The notes: generated by a model not told the origin, from the letters alone. 18,217 nucleotides of DNA from CAZPLZ01 sp964587525 (GCA_964587525.1 CAZPLZ010000060.1:1-18217); one strand, 5' to 3'; positions 1-6,771 are shown, counted from the first letter of the stretch. Program-made: numbers and translations.

Positions 1-52
1 GCGAAGTGGACACCAACACCACCTCGATCTGACGCAGGTACGGTTTGATCTC
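1..52 (-). pseudogene. rpsH: Continuation of rpsH (S8 C-terminal part) beyond an in-frame TAA; runs off the window
   Basis: Reading on through the TAA that closes the preceding S8 frame, the same frame gives EIKPYLRQIEVVLVSTS up to the window edge. From memory of the family, E. coli S8 has ELPKVMAGLGIAVVSTS at this place. The spacing is identical, with 16 residues after the shared Glu and the same STS loop at the end. That loop lies in the C-terminal domain that contacts 16S rRNA. No plausible restart codon with a ribosome-binding site is seen after the stop. The piece is therefore the other half of one S8 gene rather than a separate gene, and the rest of the domain lies outside the window. 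Confidence 0.75.
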
Positions 53-331
53 TTACAAACGAGCGTATACGCGGCGTCCCGGACGGCTGATCCGCTTCAC
101 CCCATTGAGCAGCCGCTCACGCTTGGGGCCATAGCCCAACTGAATTTCCAAGTGACGCTTGGAGTCCTTGTCGCTTAACACTCGGAAGGACTTGATAAAG
201 CCTTCCTCCTGCAGCACTTTGAGCACAGCCTGCTTGAAGCGTGAATCCGAGATGCGAGCGACATCCAAATGTGCGATGGACGCATTCCGAATCGCGACGA
301 GCAGATCAGCAAGCGGATCGGTTGAGGGCAC
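53..331 (-). CDS. rpsH: 30S ribosomal protein S8, N-terminal 92 residues, ended by a premature in-frame stop
   Basis: S8 binds the central domain of 16S rRNA early in 30S assembly and, in E. coli, represses the spc operon. The start is GTG at 331, directly after the rpsN stop with no gap. The N-terminus MPSTDPLADLLVAIRNA matches the family pattern (TDPIADMLTRIRNA), and RISRPGRRVYARL (residues 80-92) matches the end of the N-terminal domain. Normal S8 is about 130 residues, but here TAA (55-53) stops it at codon 93. S8 homology resumes in the same frame with no inserted or lost base, so one substitution explains the break. TAA ends four other genes here (rplE, rplV, rplB, rplW), so a changed genetic code is unlikely. 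The gene identity is certain; whether the stop is real or an assembly error is open. Confidence 0.9.
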   Translation of the reverse strand: MPSTDPLADLLVAIRNASIAHLDVARISDSRFKQAVLKVLQEEGFIKSFRVLSDKDSKRHLEIQLGYGPKRERLLNGVKRISRPGRRVYARL

Positions 332-517
332 CTACCAGCTCGCCTTGGTGACGCCGGGAATAAACCCCTCGTTCGCCAGGGTCCGAAAGCAGATCCGGCA
401 CATCGCAAACCGGGTCAGAAACCCCCGCGGGCGGCCACAGAGCGGACAGCGGTTATACCTGCGCACCTTGAATTTCGGTTCACGTTTTTGTTTCTCGACC
501 AGACATTTCTTTGCCAT
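332..517 (-). CDS. rpsN: 30S ribosomal protein S14, short zinc-binding type
   Basis: This 61-residue S14 belongs to the short (type Z, C+) form; the zinc-free form is about 100 residues. Four cysteines at 24, 27, 40 and 43 (CPLC and CRIC) form the zinc ribbon that sits in the 30S head near S3 and S10. The C-terminus [11 protein letters not shown] is the usual end of this family. The start is ATG at 517, nine bases after the rplE stop, preceded by AAGAGG as ribosome-binding site. The stop TAG abuts the rpsH GTG. A cell with only this form needs zinc for this site. Many such bacteria also carry a zinc-free paralogue elsewhere, which cannot be judged from this window. Confidence 0.97.
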   Translation of the reverse strand: MAKKCLVEKQKREPKFKVRRYNRCPLCGRPRGFLTRFAMCRICFRTLANEGFIPGVTKASW

Positions 518-526
518 GAATGCCTC

Positions 527-1078
527 TTACGGGGATTCCAATCGGGCGAAGGGCATGCCCAACGCGGCCAACAGCGCACGGGCGGGCTCGTCCGCTCCAG
601 CGCTGGTGACGAACGTAATATCCATGCCGCGAATCTTGTCAATTTTACCATAGTCAATTTCATGGAAAATGATCTGCTCTTTGATCCCCAGCGTGTAATT
701 CCCCTGGCCGTCGAAGGAATCCCAAGAGACCCCGCGAAAATCACGGATGCGCGGCAGGGCAAACCGCACCATCCGTTCAAAGAACTCGTACTGACGGGTG
801 CCGCGTAGCGTGACCACACAGCCGATCGGCTGGCCCTTCCGCAGTTTGAAATTCGAGATGGATCGCTTGGCTCGCCGGACGACCGGTCGCTGGCCCGTAA
901 TCATGGCCAGTTGCTCACAGGCCGCATCCAGCTCCTTGGGATTCTGGGCGGCCCCGCCGACACCCATGTTGATCACAATCTTCACAAGACGGGGCGAGGC
1001 GAGCGGGTTGCGGAGCTTGAACTGCTCCGCCAACGTTTGCCGGATCCGTGTGCGGTACTCGGTGAGCAGGTTGGCCAT
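527..1078 (-). CDS. rplE: 50S ribosomal protein L5
   Basis: L5 binds 5S rRNA and helps place the 5S particle in the central protuberance of the 50S subunit; it also touches the P-site tRNA. The 183-residue product has normal length and family blocks: [10 protein letters not shown] (about residues 32-41), [20 protein letters not shown] (61-80) and [21 protein letters not shown] (about 130-150). The ATG at 1078 follows the rplX TAG directly, with no gap and no clear ribosome-binding site. Translation therefore probably depends on coupling to rplX. The stop is TAA. In E. coli, S8 represses the spc operon by binding mRNA near the start of this gene; no such site was checked here. Confidence 0.98.
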   Translation of the reverse strand: MANLLTEYRTRIRQTLAEQFKLRNPLASPRLVKIVINMGVGGAAQNPKELDAACEQLAMITGQRPVVRRAKRSISNFKLRKGQPIGCVVTLRGTRQYEFFERMVRFALPRIRDFRGVSWDSFDGQGNYTLGIKEQIIFHEIDYGKIDKIRGMDITFVTSAGADEPARALLAALGMPFARLESP

Positions 1079-1396
1079 CTAGACTTTGTCCAACTGCTCG
1101 TGGCAATGACGGCACACGCGAACTTTGTCGCCGGAGGGCAACACGCGCCGCAGAAGCCGCGTTGGGCGCCGACAGTGCATGCAGACCACCCGAAGGCGTG
1201 AAGCGGACAAGGGCTTCTCCAGATCCACGATGCCCCCTCGAGGGTTCTTCTGCGTCGGACGAGAATGCCGCTTGACGACACCGATCTTTTCAACCACCGC
1301 CAGCCCTTCCCGAGGGAACACCTTCAGGACGCGGCCAGTCTTGCCCCGGTCCTTGCCGCCCATGACGCTGACGAAATCACCCTTCTTAATATGCAT
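1079..1396 (-). CDS. rplX: 50S ribosomal protein L24 with a C-terminal four-cysteine ribbon
   Basis: L24 is an early 50S assembly protein that binds domain I of 23S rRNA. From ATG at 1396 the product is 105 residues. A KOW-type beta core (MHIKKGDFVSVMGGKDRGKTG) is followed by cysteines 72, 75, 95 and 98 in CMHC and CRHC, a ribbon expected to hold zinc (C+ L24). A TTG at 1402 would add two residues; I prefer the ATG because MHIKKGD is a common family N-terminus. Neither start has a well-placed ribosome-binding site: the strong GGAGGTGA lies 27 bases upstream of the ATG. The stop TAG abuts the rplE start. Confidence 0.95.
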   Translation of the reverse strand: MHIKKGDFVSVMGGKDRGKTGRVLKVFPREGLAVVEKIGVVKRHSRPTQKNPRGGIVDLEKPLSASRLRVVCMHCRRPTRLLRRVLPSGDKVRVCRHCHEQLDKV

Positions 1397-1423
1397 GAGC
1401 AACGTCGCAAGAAATAGCCACCT

Positions 1424-1431
1424 TCACCTCC
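1424..1431 (-). promoter_or_regulatory. Strong but badly spaced ribosome-binding site upstream of rplX
   Basis: GGAGGTGA lies just after the rplN stop codon. It is 27 bases from the rplX ATG and 21 from the alternative TTG, whereas normal spacing is 5-10. A TGA in the rplX frame overlaps the end of this motif, so no longer rplX start exists. The motif may act through folding of the intervening RNA or as a ribosome landing site for coupling, or it may be chance. The sequence is seen directly; the function is inferred. Confidence 0.35.
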
Positions 1432-1432
1432 C

Positions 1433-1801
1433 TCACACGACATCCGGAGCCAGAGAGATGATCTTGGTGAAATTCCTATCCCTCAACTCCCGCGCCACCG
1501 GACCGAAAATTCTTGTGCCACGCGGGTTCATCTGGTCATTGACGATGACCGCGCCGTTGTCGTCAAAACAGACATAGCTGCCGTCCGCCCTCCGAAGCTC
1601 CTTTTGCGTCCTGACAATCACCGCGTGAACAACCTCATGGTCCTTGACCTGCCCACCGGGCAGCGCCTGCTTCACCGAAGCGATGATGAGATCGCCCAGG
1701 GTTGCCGTCTTGCGATGGCTGCCCCCGAGGACCCGGATACACATGATGCGTTTGGCTCCGGAATTGTCAGCCACTTCAAGAACGGAAAACGCCTGAATCA
1801 T
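1433..1801 (-). CDS. rplN: 50S ribosomal protein L14
   Basis: L14 lies at the subunit interface of the 50S particle and forms an intersubunit bridge with 16S rRNA. The 122-residue product is exactly family length. It shows the diagnostic N-terminus ([20 protein letters not shown], residues 7-26) and the central [16 protein letters not shown] block, here [18 protein letters not shown]. The ATG at 1801 overlaps the rpsQ stop as ATGA, a standard coupling arrangement, and GGAG lies about eight bases upstream. The stop is TGA, followed by a 36-base gap to rplX. Confidence 0.98.
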   Translation of the reverse strand: MIQAFSVLEVADNSGAKRIMCIRVLGGSHRKTATLGDLIIASVKQALPGGQVKDHEVVHAVIVRTQKELRRADGSYVCFDDNGAVIVNDQMNPRGTRIFGPVARELRDRNFTKIISLAPDVV

Positions 1802-2070
1802 GAAGAAGACTCCGGACCTGTCTGGGCGTCTGCCAGAGCTTTACGACCCACAACGTTCACCACCCGCCAGCACACATGCCTGCTGAAGGGGCGGCTGGGT
1901 GTGATCACCACCACATCGCCTACCTGTAAGCCTTGCTCTGACCGCGCCTTGACCTGGGTGCGTTGTATCACGTACTTCTTGTAGCGAGCGTGCTGGACGA
2001 GGCGCTCCGTGCGCACCACCACCGTCTTCTGCATCTTGGCGCTGACCACAACGCCCTGAACTTGTTTCAT
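1798..2070 (-). CDS. rpsQ: 30S ribosomal protein S17
   Basis: S17 is a primary 16S rRNA-binding protein with an OB fold, used early in 30S body assembly. The 90-residue product carries the typical core: [20 protein letters not shown] (residues 6-25), [19 protein letters not shown] and [14 protein letters not shown]. The C-terminal tail is short and Ser-rich. It starts at ATG 2070, 19 bases after the rpmC stop and without a strong ribosome-binding site. It ends in an ATGA overlap with rplN. It opens the spc-type part of the block. Confidence 0.97.
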   Translation of the reverse strand: MKQVQGVVVSAKMQKTVVVRTERLVQHARYKKYVIQRTQVKARSEQGLQVGDVVVITPSRPFSRHVCWRVVNVVGRKALADAQTGPESSS

Positions 2071-2089
2071 GGTTTGACTCGTCGAAGGG

Positions 2090-2296
2090 TCATTCCTTGA
2101 CTCCTTCCCGTCGTTTCTCGGCAGTGAGGGTCAGGACCCGGGCCAGTTCCCGGCGCGTCGTACGGATCTGCGCATGTTTGGCGAGCTGCCGCTGACTATG
2201 CTGGATACGCAGAACAAACATTTGGCGCCTCAGGGTCTGGACCTTCTCATCCAGCTCCGGTAAGCTTAACCGGCGCAACTCAACCGGCTTGGTCAT
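2090..2296 (-). CDS. rpmC: 50S ribosomal protein L29
   Basis: L29 is a small two-helix protein near the peptide exit tunnel, close to L23, where signal recognition particle and trigger factor dock. From ATG at 2296 the product is 68 residues, in the family range. It has the usual ELRRLSLPELDEKVQTLRRQ start and the LRIQHSQRQLAKHAQIRTTRR second helix. A GTG at 2308 in the same frame would add four residues (MAPA). I prefer the ATG because GGTGG lies eight bases before it, while nothing suitable precedes the GTG. The gap from rplP is 83 bases, the longest in the window, and a hairpin covers the ribosome-binding site. Confidence 0.93.
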   Translation of the reverse strand: MTKPVELRRLSLPELDEKVQTLRRQMFVLRIQHSQRQLAKHAQIRTTRRELARVLTLTAEKRREGVKE

Positions 2297-2370
2297 GGCC
2301 GGTGCCACCGTAGGTGGCAGAGTCTAAAAATGGGGTACCATCCTTTGCCAGACCGAGTTTGCGAGGTCAT
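2293..2370 (-). other. Possible 25-codon minicistron between rplP and rpmC
   Basis: An open frame begins at ATG 2370, nine bases after the rplP stop, and runs 25 codons (MTSQTRSGKGWYPIFRLCHL followed by five more). Its TGA overlaps the rpmC ATG as ATGA. It fills the only long gap in the operon and could carry ribosomes from rplP to rpmC. Against this, it has no well-placed ribosome-binding site (GGAGGAAG is 17 bases upstream), the peptide resembles nothing I know, and a frame this short arises easily by chance. Confidence 0.2.
2303..2319 (-). promoter_or_regulatory. Hairpin over the rpmC ribosome-binding site
   Basis: In the mRNA the sequence TGCCACC-TAC-GGTGGCA forms a perfect 7-bp stem with a three-base loop. 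The GGTGG that would act as ribosome-binding site for rpmC (2309-2305) is inside the 3' arm, so folding would hide it. No U tract follows on either strand, so it is not an intrinsic terminator. The stem is seen directly; control of rpmC translation is inference. Confidence 0.4.
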
Positions 2371-2379
2371 GGTGCGAAG

Positions 2380-2808
2380 TCATCGGACTTCCTCCAAACT
2401 CAGACGCTCGACAATGTGAGTGCGGATCGGCAGCTTGTAGGCGGCTTGCTGAAGTGCCGCGTACGCCGTGGAACGAGGCACCCCGTCGATCTCAACCAAG
2501 ATGCGGCCACGCTTCACAACCGCAACCCAGAACAGCGGGGAGCCCTTCCCTTTGCCCATACGGGTTTCCAAAGGTTTGGCCGACACCGGCTTGTTCGGAA
2601 AGACCCTGATCCAGAGCTTGCCGCCTTTCTTGAGGCCGCGGGTCAAACACACGCGCATCGCCTCAATCTGCCTTCCATTCATCCAGCAGTTCTCCTCAGC
2701 CTTGATTCCGAAGCTCCCGTAATTAAGCAACGTAGCGCCTTTGGACTGGCCGGCACGGCGCCCACGCTGCTCCTTCCGGTACTTCACCCGGCTCGGCATC
2801 AAGAGCAT
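2380..2808 (-). CDS. rplP: 50S ribosomal protein L16
   Basis: L16 binds 23S rRNA near the A-site tRNA elbow and is needed for late 50S maturation. The 142-residue product is family length. It starts MLLMPSRVKYRKEQRGRRAG and contains the KPVSAKPLETRMGKGKGSP block (about residues 73-91), diagnostic of L16. The start is ATG 2808, three bases after the rpsC TAG and preceded by AAGGCGG about nine bases upstream. The in-frame ATG three codons later is too far from that site. The stop is TGA, followed by the unusual 83-base gap before rpmC. Confidence 0.97.
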   Translation of the reverse strand: MLLMPSRVKYRKEQRGRRAGQSKGATLLNYGSFGIKAEENCWMNGRQIEAMRVCLTRGLKKGGKLWIRVFPNKPVSAKPLETRMGKGKGSPLFWVAVVKRGRILVEIDGVPRSTAYAALQQAAYKLPIRTHIVERLSLEEVR

Positions 2809-2811
2809 GAA

Positions 2812-3573
2812 CTAATCCGCCTTGGCGGGCAACGGAGCGTCGGAGGCGGACGCTTTGTCGGAGTCGGATGCAGTGCTCTGCGTGCTTGGAGGTGTGGGTT
2901 GACGAGAGCGCGAAGGCCTCCCCGCAGCCGCGGGGCCACGCCACGAGAAGAGCGAGTCACCCTTGTAGATCCAAACTTTCACGCCGATGGTTCCAGATGT
3001 CGTAAACGAGGTCGCATGTCCGTAATCCACCTCCGCCCGCAGGGTATGCAGAGGGACCTTGCCGAGGACATCCCGATGGTACCGGGCGATCTCAGCGCCC
3101 GCCAGCCTTCCGCTGAGCGCGCTCTTGAATCCCTTGGCCCCGCCCCGCATCGCCAGCAGGGCAGCCTTCTTCATGATCCGGCGGTACGAGACGCGCTTTC
3201 GGAGCTGACCGGCGATGTTCTCCGACACCAACTGGGCATCCACCTCTGGCACGCGCACTTCGTGGATATTCACAAACACCTGGCGGCCGACCCGCTGCTG
3301 CAGCTCGGTCCGCAGGCGTTCAATCTCCACACCCTGCTTGCCAATGATCATGCCCGGCTTGGCCGAGTGGATGTTAATAATGACACGCTGGGTGGTCCGT
3401 TCGATATCAATCGTGGAGATCCCTGCTTGATACATACGTTCCTTAATAAACTTGCGTAGCTTCAAGTCTTCATGCAGGTATTCTCGGTACGCACCACGGT
3501 CAGCGAACCAGCGGGAATACCAGCTTCGGATGATGCCTAATCGCAACCCGACCGGATTGACTTTCTGTCCCAT
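2812..3573 (-). CDS. rpsC: 30S ribosomal protein S3 with a long Ser/Pro/Ala tail
   Basis: S3 sits at the mRNA entry tunnel in the 30S head and helps unwind incoming mRNA with S4 and S5. The 253-residue product begins MGQKVNPVGLRLGIIRSWYS. Its KH domain has the GKQG loop at residues 78-81. The C-terminal domain includes ALSGRLAGAEIARYHRD, VPLHTLRAEVDYG and IGVKVWIYKGD (ending near 206). The remaining 47 residues are low-complexity, rich in Ser, Pro and Ala, and end LPAKAD; such tails vary widely in this family. ATG 3573 lies six bases after the rplV stop. The stop is TAG. Confidence 0.98.
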   Translation of the reverse strand: MGQKVNPVGLRLGIIRSWYSRWFADRGAYREYLHEDLKLRKFIKERMYQAGISTIDIERTTQRVIINIHSAKPGMIIGKQGVEIERLRTELQQRVGRQVFVNIHEVRVPEVDAQLVSENIAGQLRKRVSYRRIMKKAALLAMRGGAKGFKSALSGRLAGAEIARYHRDVLGKVPLHTLRAEVDYGHATSFTTSGTIGVKVWIYKGDSLFSWRGPAAAGRPSRSRQPTPPSTQSTASDSDKASASDAPLPAKAD

Positions 3574-3579
3574 CTCTTC

Positions 3580-3993
3580 TTAGGTTTTTGCCTCCGCACC
3601 CGGTTTTCCAAGAGGCTTCGTACCGGGGCCGGAGGTGACTGGCGCCCCTGCGGGGACTAGCCGTGTTGAGAGCTCAATGGTCACGTGACAGGTCCGCCGT
3701 TTTTGGATACCGTGCCGGAGCATGGCCTTAGGCTCAAATCTCTCGAAATAGAGCCCTCCGTCGGCAAATGTCCGGCTCACGTACAGCGTCTCCGCCGCGT
3801 GCCCCTCCTTCTGGTTCGCATTGGCCACCGCGGAACGCAAGAGCTTCAACACCGTTTCCGCCGCCGCCTTCCGCGTAAACGAAAGGATGCGGTAGGCTTC
3901 CTCGACCTGCTTGCCCCGAATGAGATCCAGGACAACCCGAACCTTGCGGGCCGACTTCCGCATGGAATGAAGATGCGCACGCGAAACACTCAC
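3580..3993 (-). CDS. rplV: 50S ribosomal protein L22 with a C-terminal extension
   Basis: L22 lines the peptide exit tunnel; its long beta hairpin reaches the constriction where macrolides act. The 137-residue product has the family core: [20 protein letters not shown] (residues 12-31), [10 protein letters not shown] and the hairpin region near residues 78-100 ending [12 protein letters not shown]. About 27 residues (111-137), rich in Pro, Gly and Ala, follow the normal end. The start is GTG at 3993 in a GTGA overlap with the rpsS stop. The first ten residues are less conserved than the rest, so the exact start is slightly uncertain. The stop is TAA. Confidence 0.96.
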   Translation of the reverse strand: MSVSRAHLHSMRKSARKVRVVLDLIRGKQVEEAYRILSFTRKAAAETVLKLLRSAVANANQKEGHAAETLYVSRTFADGGLYFERFEPKAMLRHGIQKRRTCHVTIELSTRLVPAGAPVTSGPGTKPLGKPGAEAKT

Positions 3994-4274
3994 GTCAGCG
4001 ATGTTGACCTTTCCGTGTGCTGGCCATGCACCTTGAAGATCCGGGTGGGGGCGAACTCTCCCAGCTTGTGCCCCACCATATTCTCGGTCACAAAGGTGGG
4101 AATGAACTTTTTGCCGTTGTAGACAGCAAACGTCAGCCCCACCATCTCGGGGATGATGGTTGAGCGGCGGGACCAGGTCTTGATGACCCGCCTGCCCCCG
4201 GCCTCCCTAGCCACGGTCATCTTTTTGAGCAGCTTGGCGTCCGTGAACGGGCCTTTTTTCAGGGAACGTCCCAT
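3990..4274 (-). CDS. rpsS: 30S ribosomal protein S19
   Basis: S19 is in the 30S head next to S13 and contacts the A-site finger of 23S rRNA. The 94-residue product starts [19 protein letters not shown] and contains [20 protein letters not shown] and [15 protein letters not shown], all diagnostic. The frame is open upstream to 4301, but the nine extra residues lie inside rplB and do not match the family, so I start at ATG 4274. That ATG shares one base with the rplB stop (TAATG). The gene ends in a 4-base overlap with rplV. Confidence 0.97.
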   Translation of the reverse strand: MGRSLKKGPFTDAKLLKKMTVAREAGGRRVIKTWSRRSTIIPEMVGLTFAVYNGKKFIPTFVTENMVGHKLGEFAPTRIFKVHGQHTERSTSLT

Positions 4275-5095
4275 TACACGGGTCTCCTCTGCACGATCCA
4301 CTTGTCAGAAATCTTCGAGTGACGGGTCTTGAGCCCCTTCGCCTTCTGTCCCCAGGGAGACGAAGGGGGGCGTCCCGCTCCCGCCTTGCCTTCACCACCA
4401 CCATGCGGGTGGTCCACCGGGTTCATCGCCGCACCCCGCACATGCGGACGGCGACCCATCCAGCGTTTCCGCCCGGCACTGCCGACCCACACGTTTTCCC
4501 AGTCCAGATTGCCCACTTGGCCCACCGTGGCATAACAGGCCAACGGGACCTTCCGCGTCTCCCCAGAGGGGAGCTTGAGGAACGCGTACCTGCCCTCCTT
4601 CGCCATGAGCTGCACGGCAGCACCAGCGCTCCGGGCCATCTGCCCACCGCACCCTGGCTTGAATTCAACGTTATGGATCATGACGCCGGTCGGAATCGCC
4701 TCCAGTGGTAGCGCATTGCCAGTCTTGATTTCCGCTTCCGGACCAGCAAGGACCTGCTCCCCAATCTTCAGCCCTTCGGGCGCCAGGATGTACCGGCGCT
4801 CTCCATCGGCATACATGAGCAGCGCGATCAGGCTGCTCCGGCCAGGATCGCGCTCTATGCGTTCGACCACAGCCGGGATACCGCGTTTATTCCTCTTGAA
4901 ATCCACAAGCCGGTAGAGGTGCTTATGCCCGCCGCCACGGTGGCGCGAGGTGATGCATCCCATGTTGTTGCGGCCAGCCTGGTTCTTGATCCGCTCAACG
5001 AGCCGCTTCTCTGGCGCGCCCTGGTAAAATTCTGAATGAGCGAGGTAGCTCCGGTGGCGCCGGCTGGGGGAGGTCGGTTTACATATTCTTAACAT
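4274..5095 (-). CDS. rplB: 50S ribosomal protein L2
   Basis: L2 is one of the most conserved ribosomal proteins; it joins the subunits and supports the peptidyl-transferase centre. The 273-residue product has normal length. Visible blocks include [20 protein letters not shown] (residues 45-64), the [14 protein letters not shown] block near 145-158, and [12 protein letters not shown], whose His229 matches the E. coli residue tied to peptide-bond formation. The N-terminus [13 protein letters not shown] departs a little from the usual AIKKFKPTSPGRR. ATG 5095 is well supported by GAGGAAGG just upstream. The stop TAA overlaps the rpsS ATG by one base. Confidence 0.98.
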   Translation of the reverse strand: MLRICKPTSPSRRHRSYLAHSEFYQGAPEKRLVERIKNQAGRNNMGCITSRHRGGGHKHLYRLVDFKRNKRGIPAVVERIERDPGRSSLIALLMYADGERRYILAPEGLKIGEQVLAGPEAEIKTGNALPLEAIPTGVMIHNVEFKPGCGGQMARSAGAAVQLMAKEGRYAFLKLPSGETRKVPLACYATVGQVGNLDWENVWVGSAGRKRWMGRRPHVRGAAMNPVDHPHGGGEGKAGAGRPPSSPWGQKAKGLKTRHSKISDKWIVQRRPV

Positions 5096-5111
5096 GACCC
5101 CTTCCTCATTA

Positions 5112-5399
5112 TTACTTCAGTGCCGAGGGGTCAAGTTGCTGGCCCTTCGCCAAGGTGACATACGCTCGCTTGACCGCCGAACGGTGCACCCAGTGTTGAC
5201 CCCGGCGCTTGCGCTTGCCAGCACTGTTCATGGTCCGCACCCTGAGCACCTTGACCTTGAAAATTTTCGAAACCGCCTCGGCCACCTGGATCTTATTGGC
5301 GTCTGGATGGATCGCGAACACGTACTGGTTCTGCTGAGCTAGCCGGGAAGTTTTTTTCGTGATGACCGGCCGGATGAGTATCGATTCACCCTGAATCAT
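5112..5399 (-). CDS. rplW: 50S ribosomal protein L23
   Basis: L23 sits at the exit of the peptide tunnel and is the docking site for trigger factor and signal recognition particle. The 95-residue product is family length, with [20 protein letters not shown] near the N-terminus, the [23 protein letters not shown] central strand and helix, and a basic loop [24 protein letters not shown] 5399 has a strong ribosome-binding site AGGAGTG six bases upstream, which overlaps the end of rplD. The gene ends with three consecutive in-frame stops (TAA TAA TGA). Confidence 0.97.
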   Translation of the reverse strand: MIQGESILIRPVITKKTSRLAQQNQYVFAIHPDANKIQVAEAVSKIFKVKVLRVRTMNSAGKRKRRGQHWVHRSAVKRAYVTLAKGQQLDPSALK

Positions 5400-5403
5400 C
5401 TTT

Positions 5404-6036
5404 TCACTCCTGTAAGCCGCACCGGTTGGTGAGCGACTCCAGCGCGTCTTTCAGCACCACGATGCGTTTGGCACAGAGCAGGTCGTACACCGAGACCGTG
5501 GAGGCCGTTTGAACCCTCACCCCGGGGAGGTTTCGGAACGCACGACTGATCGTTGTTGAGCCCTGTGGCAGAACCACGAGCGTCAAGCCGCCACGCGAGA
5601 TGTTCTTGAGTAGCGCAGCGGCGTGCTTGGTCTTGGGGGCATCGAAGTCCAGCGCTTCCAAAACCGCCACCTGGCCGGTCTGAATCTTGTCGGAAAGCAC
5701 GCTGCGCAGCGCCAGCCGGCGCACCTTGGCCGGTAGGCGTAAGTGGTACGTCCTCGGCTTGGGCCCGAAGACGATACCGCCCCCCCGCCACTGTGGTGCC
5801 CGGATGGAACCTTGCCGTGCGCGCCCGGTGTGTTTCTGCCTCCACGGCTTCTTGCCGCCGCCCCTGACCTCCCCTTTGGTTTTTGTGGATGCCGACCCGA
5901 CTCGCGCGTTCGCACGCTGTTGTTTAACGGCCAAGTACACGGCATGCGCGTGTGGCACGGTCACGAACACGCTCGGGCTGTCAAGGTTGCCGGACGGCTC
6001 ACCGGCCTTATTCAACACGGGTAACTGGGTCTTCAT
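5404..6036 (-). CDS. rplD: 50S ribosomal protein L4
   Basis: L4 binds domain I of 23S rRNA, and its long loop reaches the exit tunnel near L22. In E. coli free L4 also represses the S10 operon through the mRNA leader before rpsJ. The 210-residue product has the expected alpha/beta core and the basic loop at about residues 42-97, including GGGKKPWRQKHTGRARQGS. ATG 6036 overlaps the rplC stop (ATGA). The gene ends in TGA, four bases before the rplW start. With rpsJ only three bases from fusA, the E. coli-type L4 target leader has no room here, so that control is probably absent. Confidence 0.98.
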   Translation of the reverse strand: MKTQLPVLNKAGEPSGNLDSPSVFVTVPHAHAVYLAVKQQRANARVGSASTKTKGEVRGGGKKPWRQKHTGRARQGSIRAPQWRGGGIVFGPKPRTYHLRLPAKVRRLALRSVLSDKIQTGQVAVLEALDFDAPKTKHAAALLKNISRGGLTLVVLPQGSTTISRAFRNLPGVRVQTASTVSVYDLLCAKRIVVLKDALESLTNRCGLQE

Positions 6037-6767
6037 TTCTTCGCTTTGGGTTTCTTCGCTGCGGTCTTCGTGTCCCCGGCCCCCCGGACCTCGACACTCA
6101 GCCGCCGCGCCGCTGGAGCTTTCTGTTTCACGGTCGGTGTGACCTTGACCCAGGAACCGGTGGCGCCCGGAACCGCGCCTTTCACGACCAGGAGATGCCG
6201 TTCCTGGTCCACGTTCAGGATCTCGAGGTTCTGAGAGGTGGCCGTTGCGTTGCCGTGCCGCCCGGCCATCCGGGTACCGCGCAACGTGTGGCCAGGATCG
6301 GTCGAAGCGCCAATGGAGCCAGGCGCCCGGTGCGACATCGACCCGTGCGTGTCCGGACCACCATGGAACCCATGCCGCTTCACCACGCCCTGAAACCCGT
6401 GTCCCTTCGAGGTCCCCTGAACATCCACCCGGTCGCCACGCGTGAAGAGTTCGACGGTCAACGTGCCACCCACGGCGAGGTCGCTGGGTAACCCCGCTGA
6501 ACTCGGCCGGAACTCAGCAAGTCTGCGTTTGAACGGCAGCTTCAGCTTGGTAAACAGACCGGCGGCCGGCTTCGAGAGCCTCGTCGCCTTCGGCTCATCA
6601 AAGAACGCAGCCTGGATCGCTTGATACCCGTCAGCCTCAACACTCCTCACCCGGGTCACGGTGTTTGGGGTCGCCACGATAACTGTCGCGCCGACCGCAC
6701 GGCCTTCCTGGTCAAAGACCTGGGTCATGCCCACCTTCTGTCCGAGAAGACCTATCCCTCGAGGCAT
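6033..6767 (-). CDS. rplC: 50S ribosomal protein L3 with a Lys/Ala-rich tail
   Basis: L3 starts 50S assembly at the 3' end of 23S rRNA, and its central extension approaches the peptidyl-transferase centre. The 244-residue product begins MPRGIGLLGQKVGMTQVFDQ. It has the extension block KGHGFQGVVKRHGFHGGPDT (121-140) and SHRAPGSIGASTDPG, followed by VKGAVPGATGSWVKV. At the place where E. coli L3 carries a methylated glutamine (GQNQTPG) this protein reads GASTDPG, so that modification is not expected. About 30 basic residues follow the normal end (TKTAAKKPKAKK at the terminus). The ATG at 6767 is four bases after rpsJ, with no clear ribosome-binding site. Confidence 0.98.
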   Translation of the reverse strand: MPRGIGLLGQKVGMTQVFDQEGRAVGATVIVATPNTVTRVRSVEADGYQAIQAAFFDEPKATRLSKPAAGLFTKLKLPFKRRLAEFRPSSAGLPSDLAVGGTLTVELFTRGDRVDVQGTSKGHGFQGVVKRHGFHGGPDTHGSMSHRAPGSIGASTDPGHTLRGTRMAGRHGNATATSQNLEILNVDQERHLLVVKGAVPGATGSWVKVTPTVKQKAPAARRLSVEVRGAGDTKTAAKKPKAKK

Positions 6768-6771
6768 GACA

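Noticed and set aside
1..331. Frameshift or genetic-code change as the cause of the rpsH break
   Set aside because: Homology before and after the stop is in the same frame with identical spacing to E. coli S8, so no indel is needed; TAA also ends rplE, rplV, rplB and rplW normally.
2303..2319. Intrinsic terminator at the rplP-rpmC hairpin
   Set aside because: The stem is short and no run of T follows it on either strand; genes of the same operon continue directly after it.
2314..3459. Plus-strand open frame of 381 codons opposite rplP and rpsC
   Set aside because: It lies antisense to well-conserved genes, resembles no protein I know, and is the long antisense frame expected from GC-rich codon use.
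4275..4301. Longer rpsS start inside rplB
   Set aside because: S19 proteins begin with a sequence like [10 protein letters not shown], which corresponds to ATG 4274.
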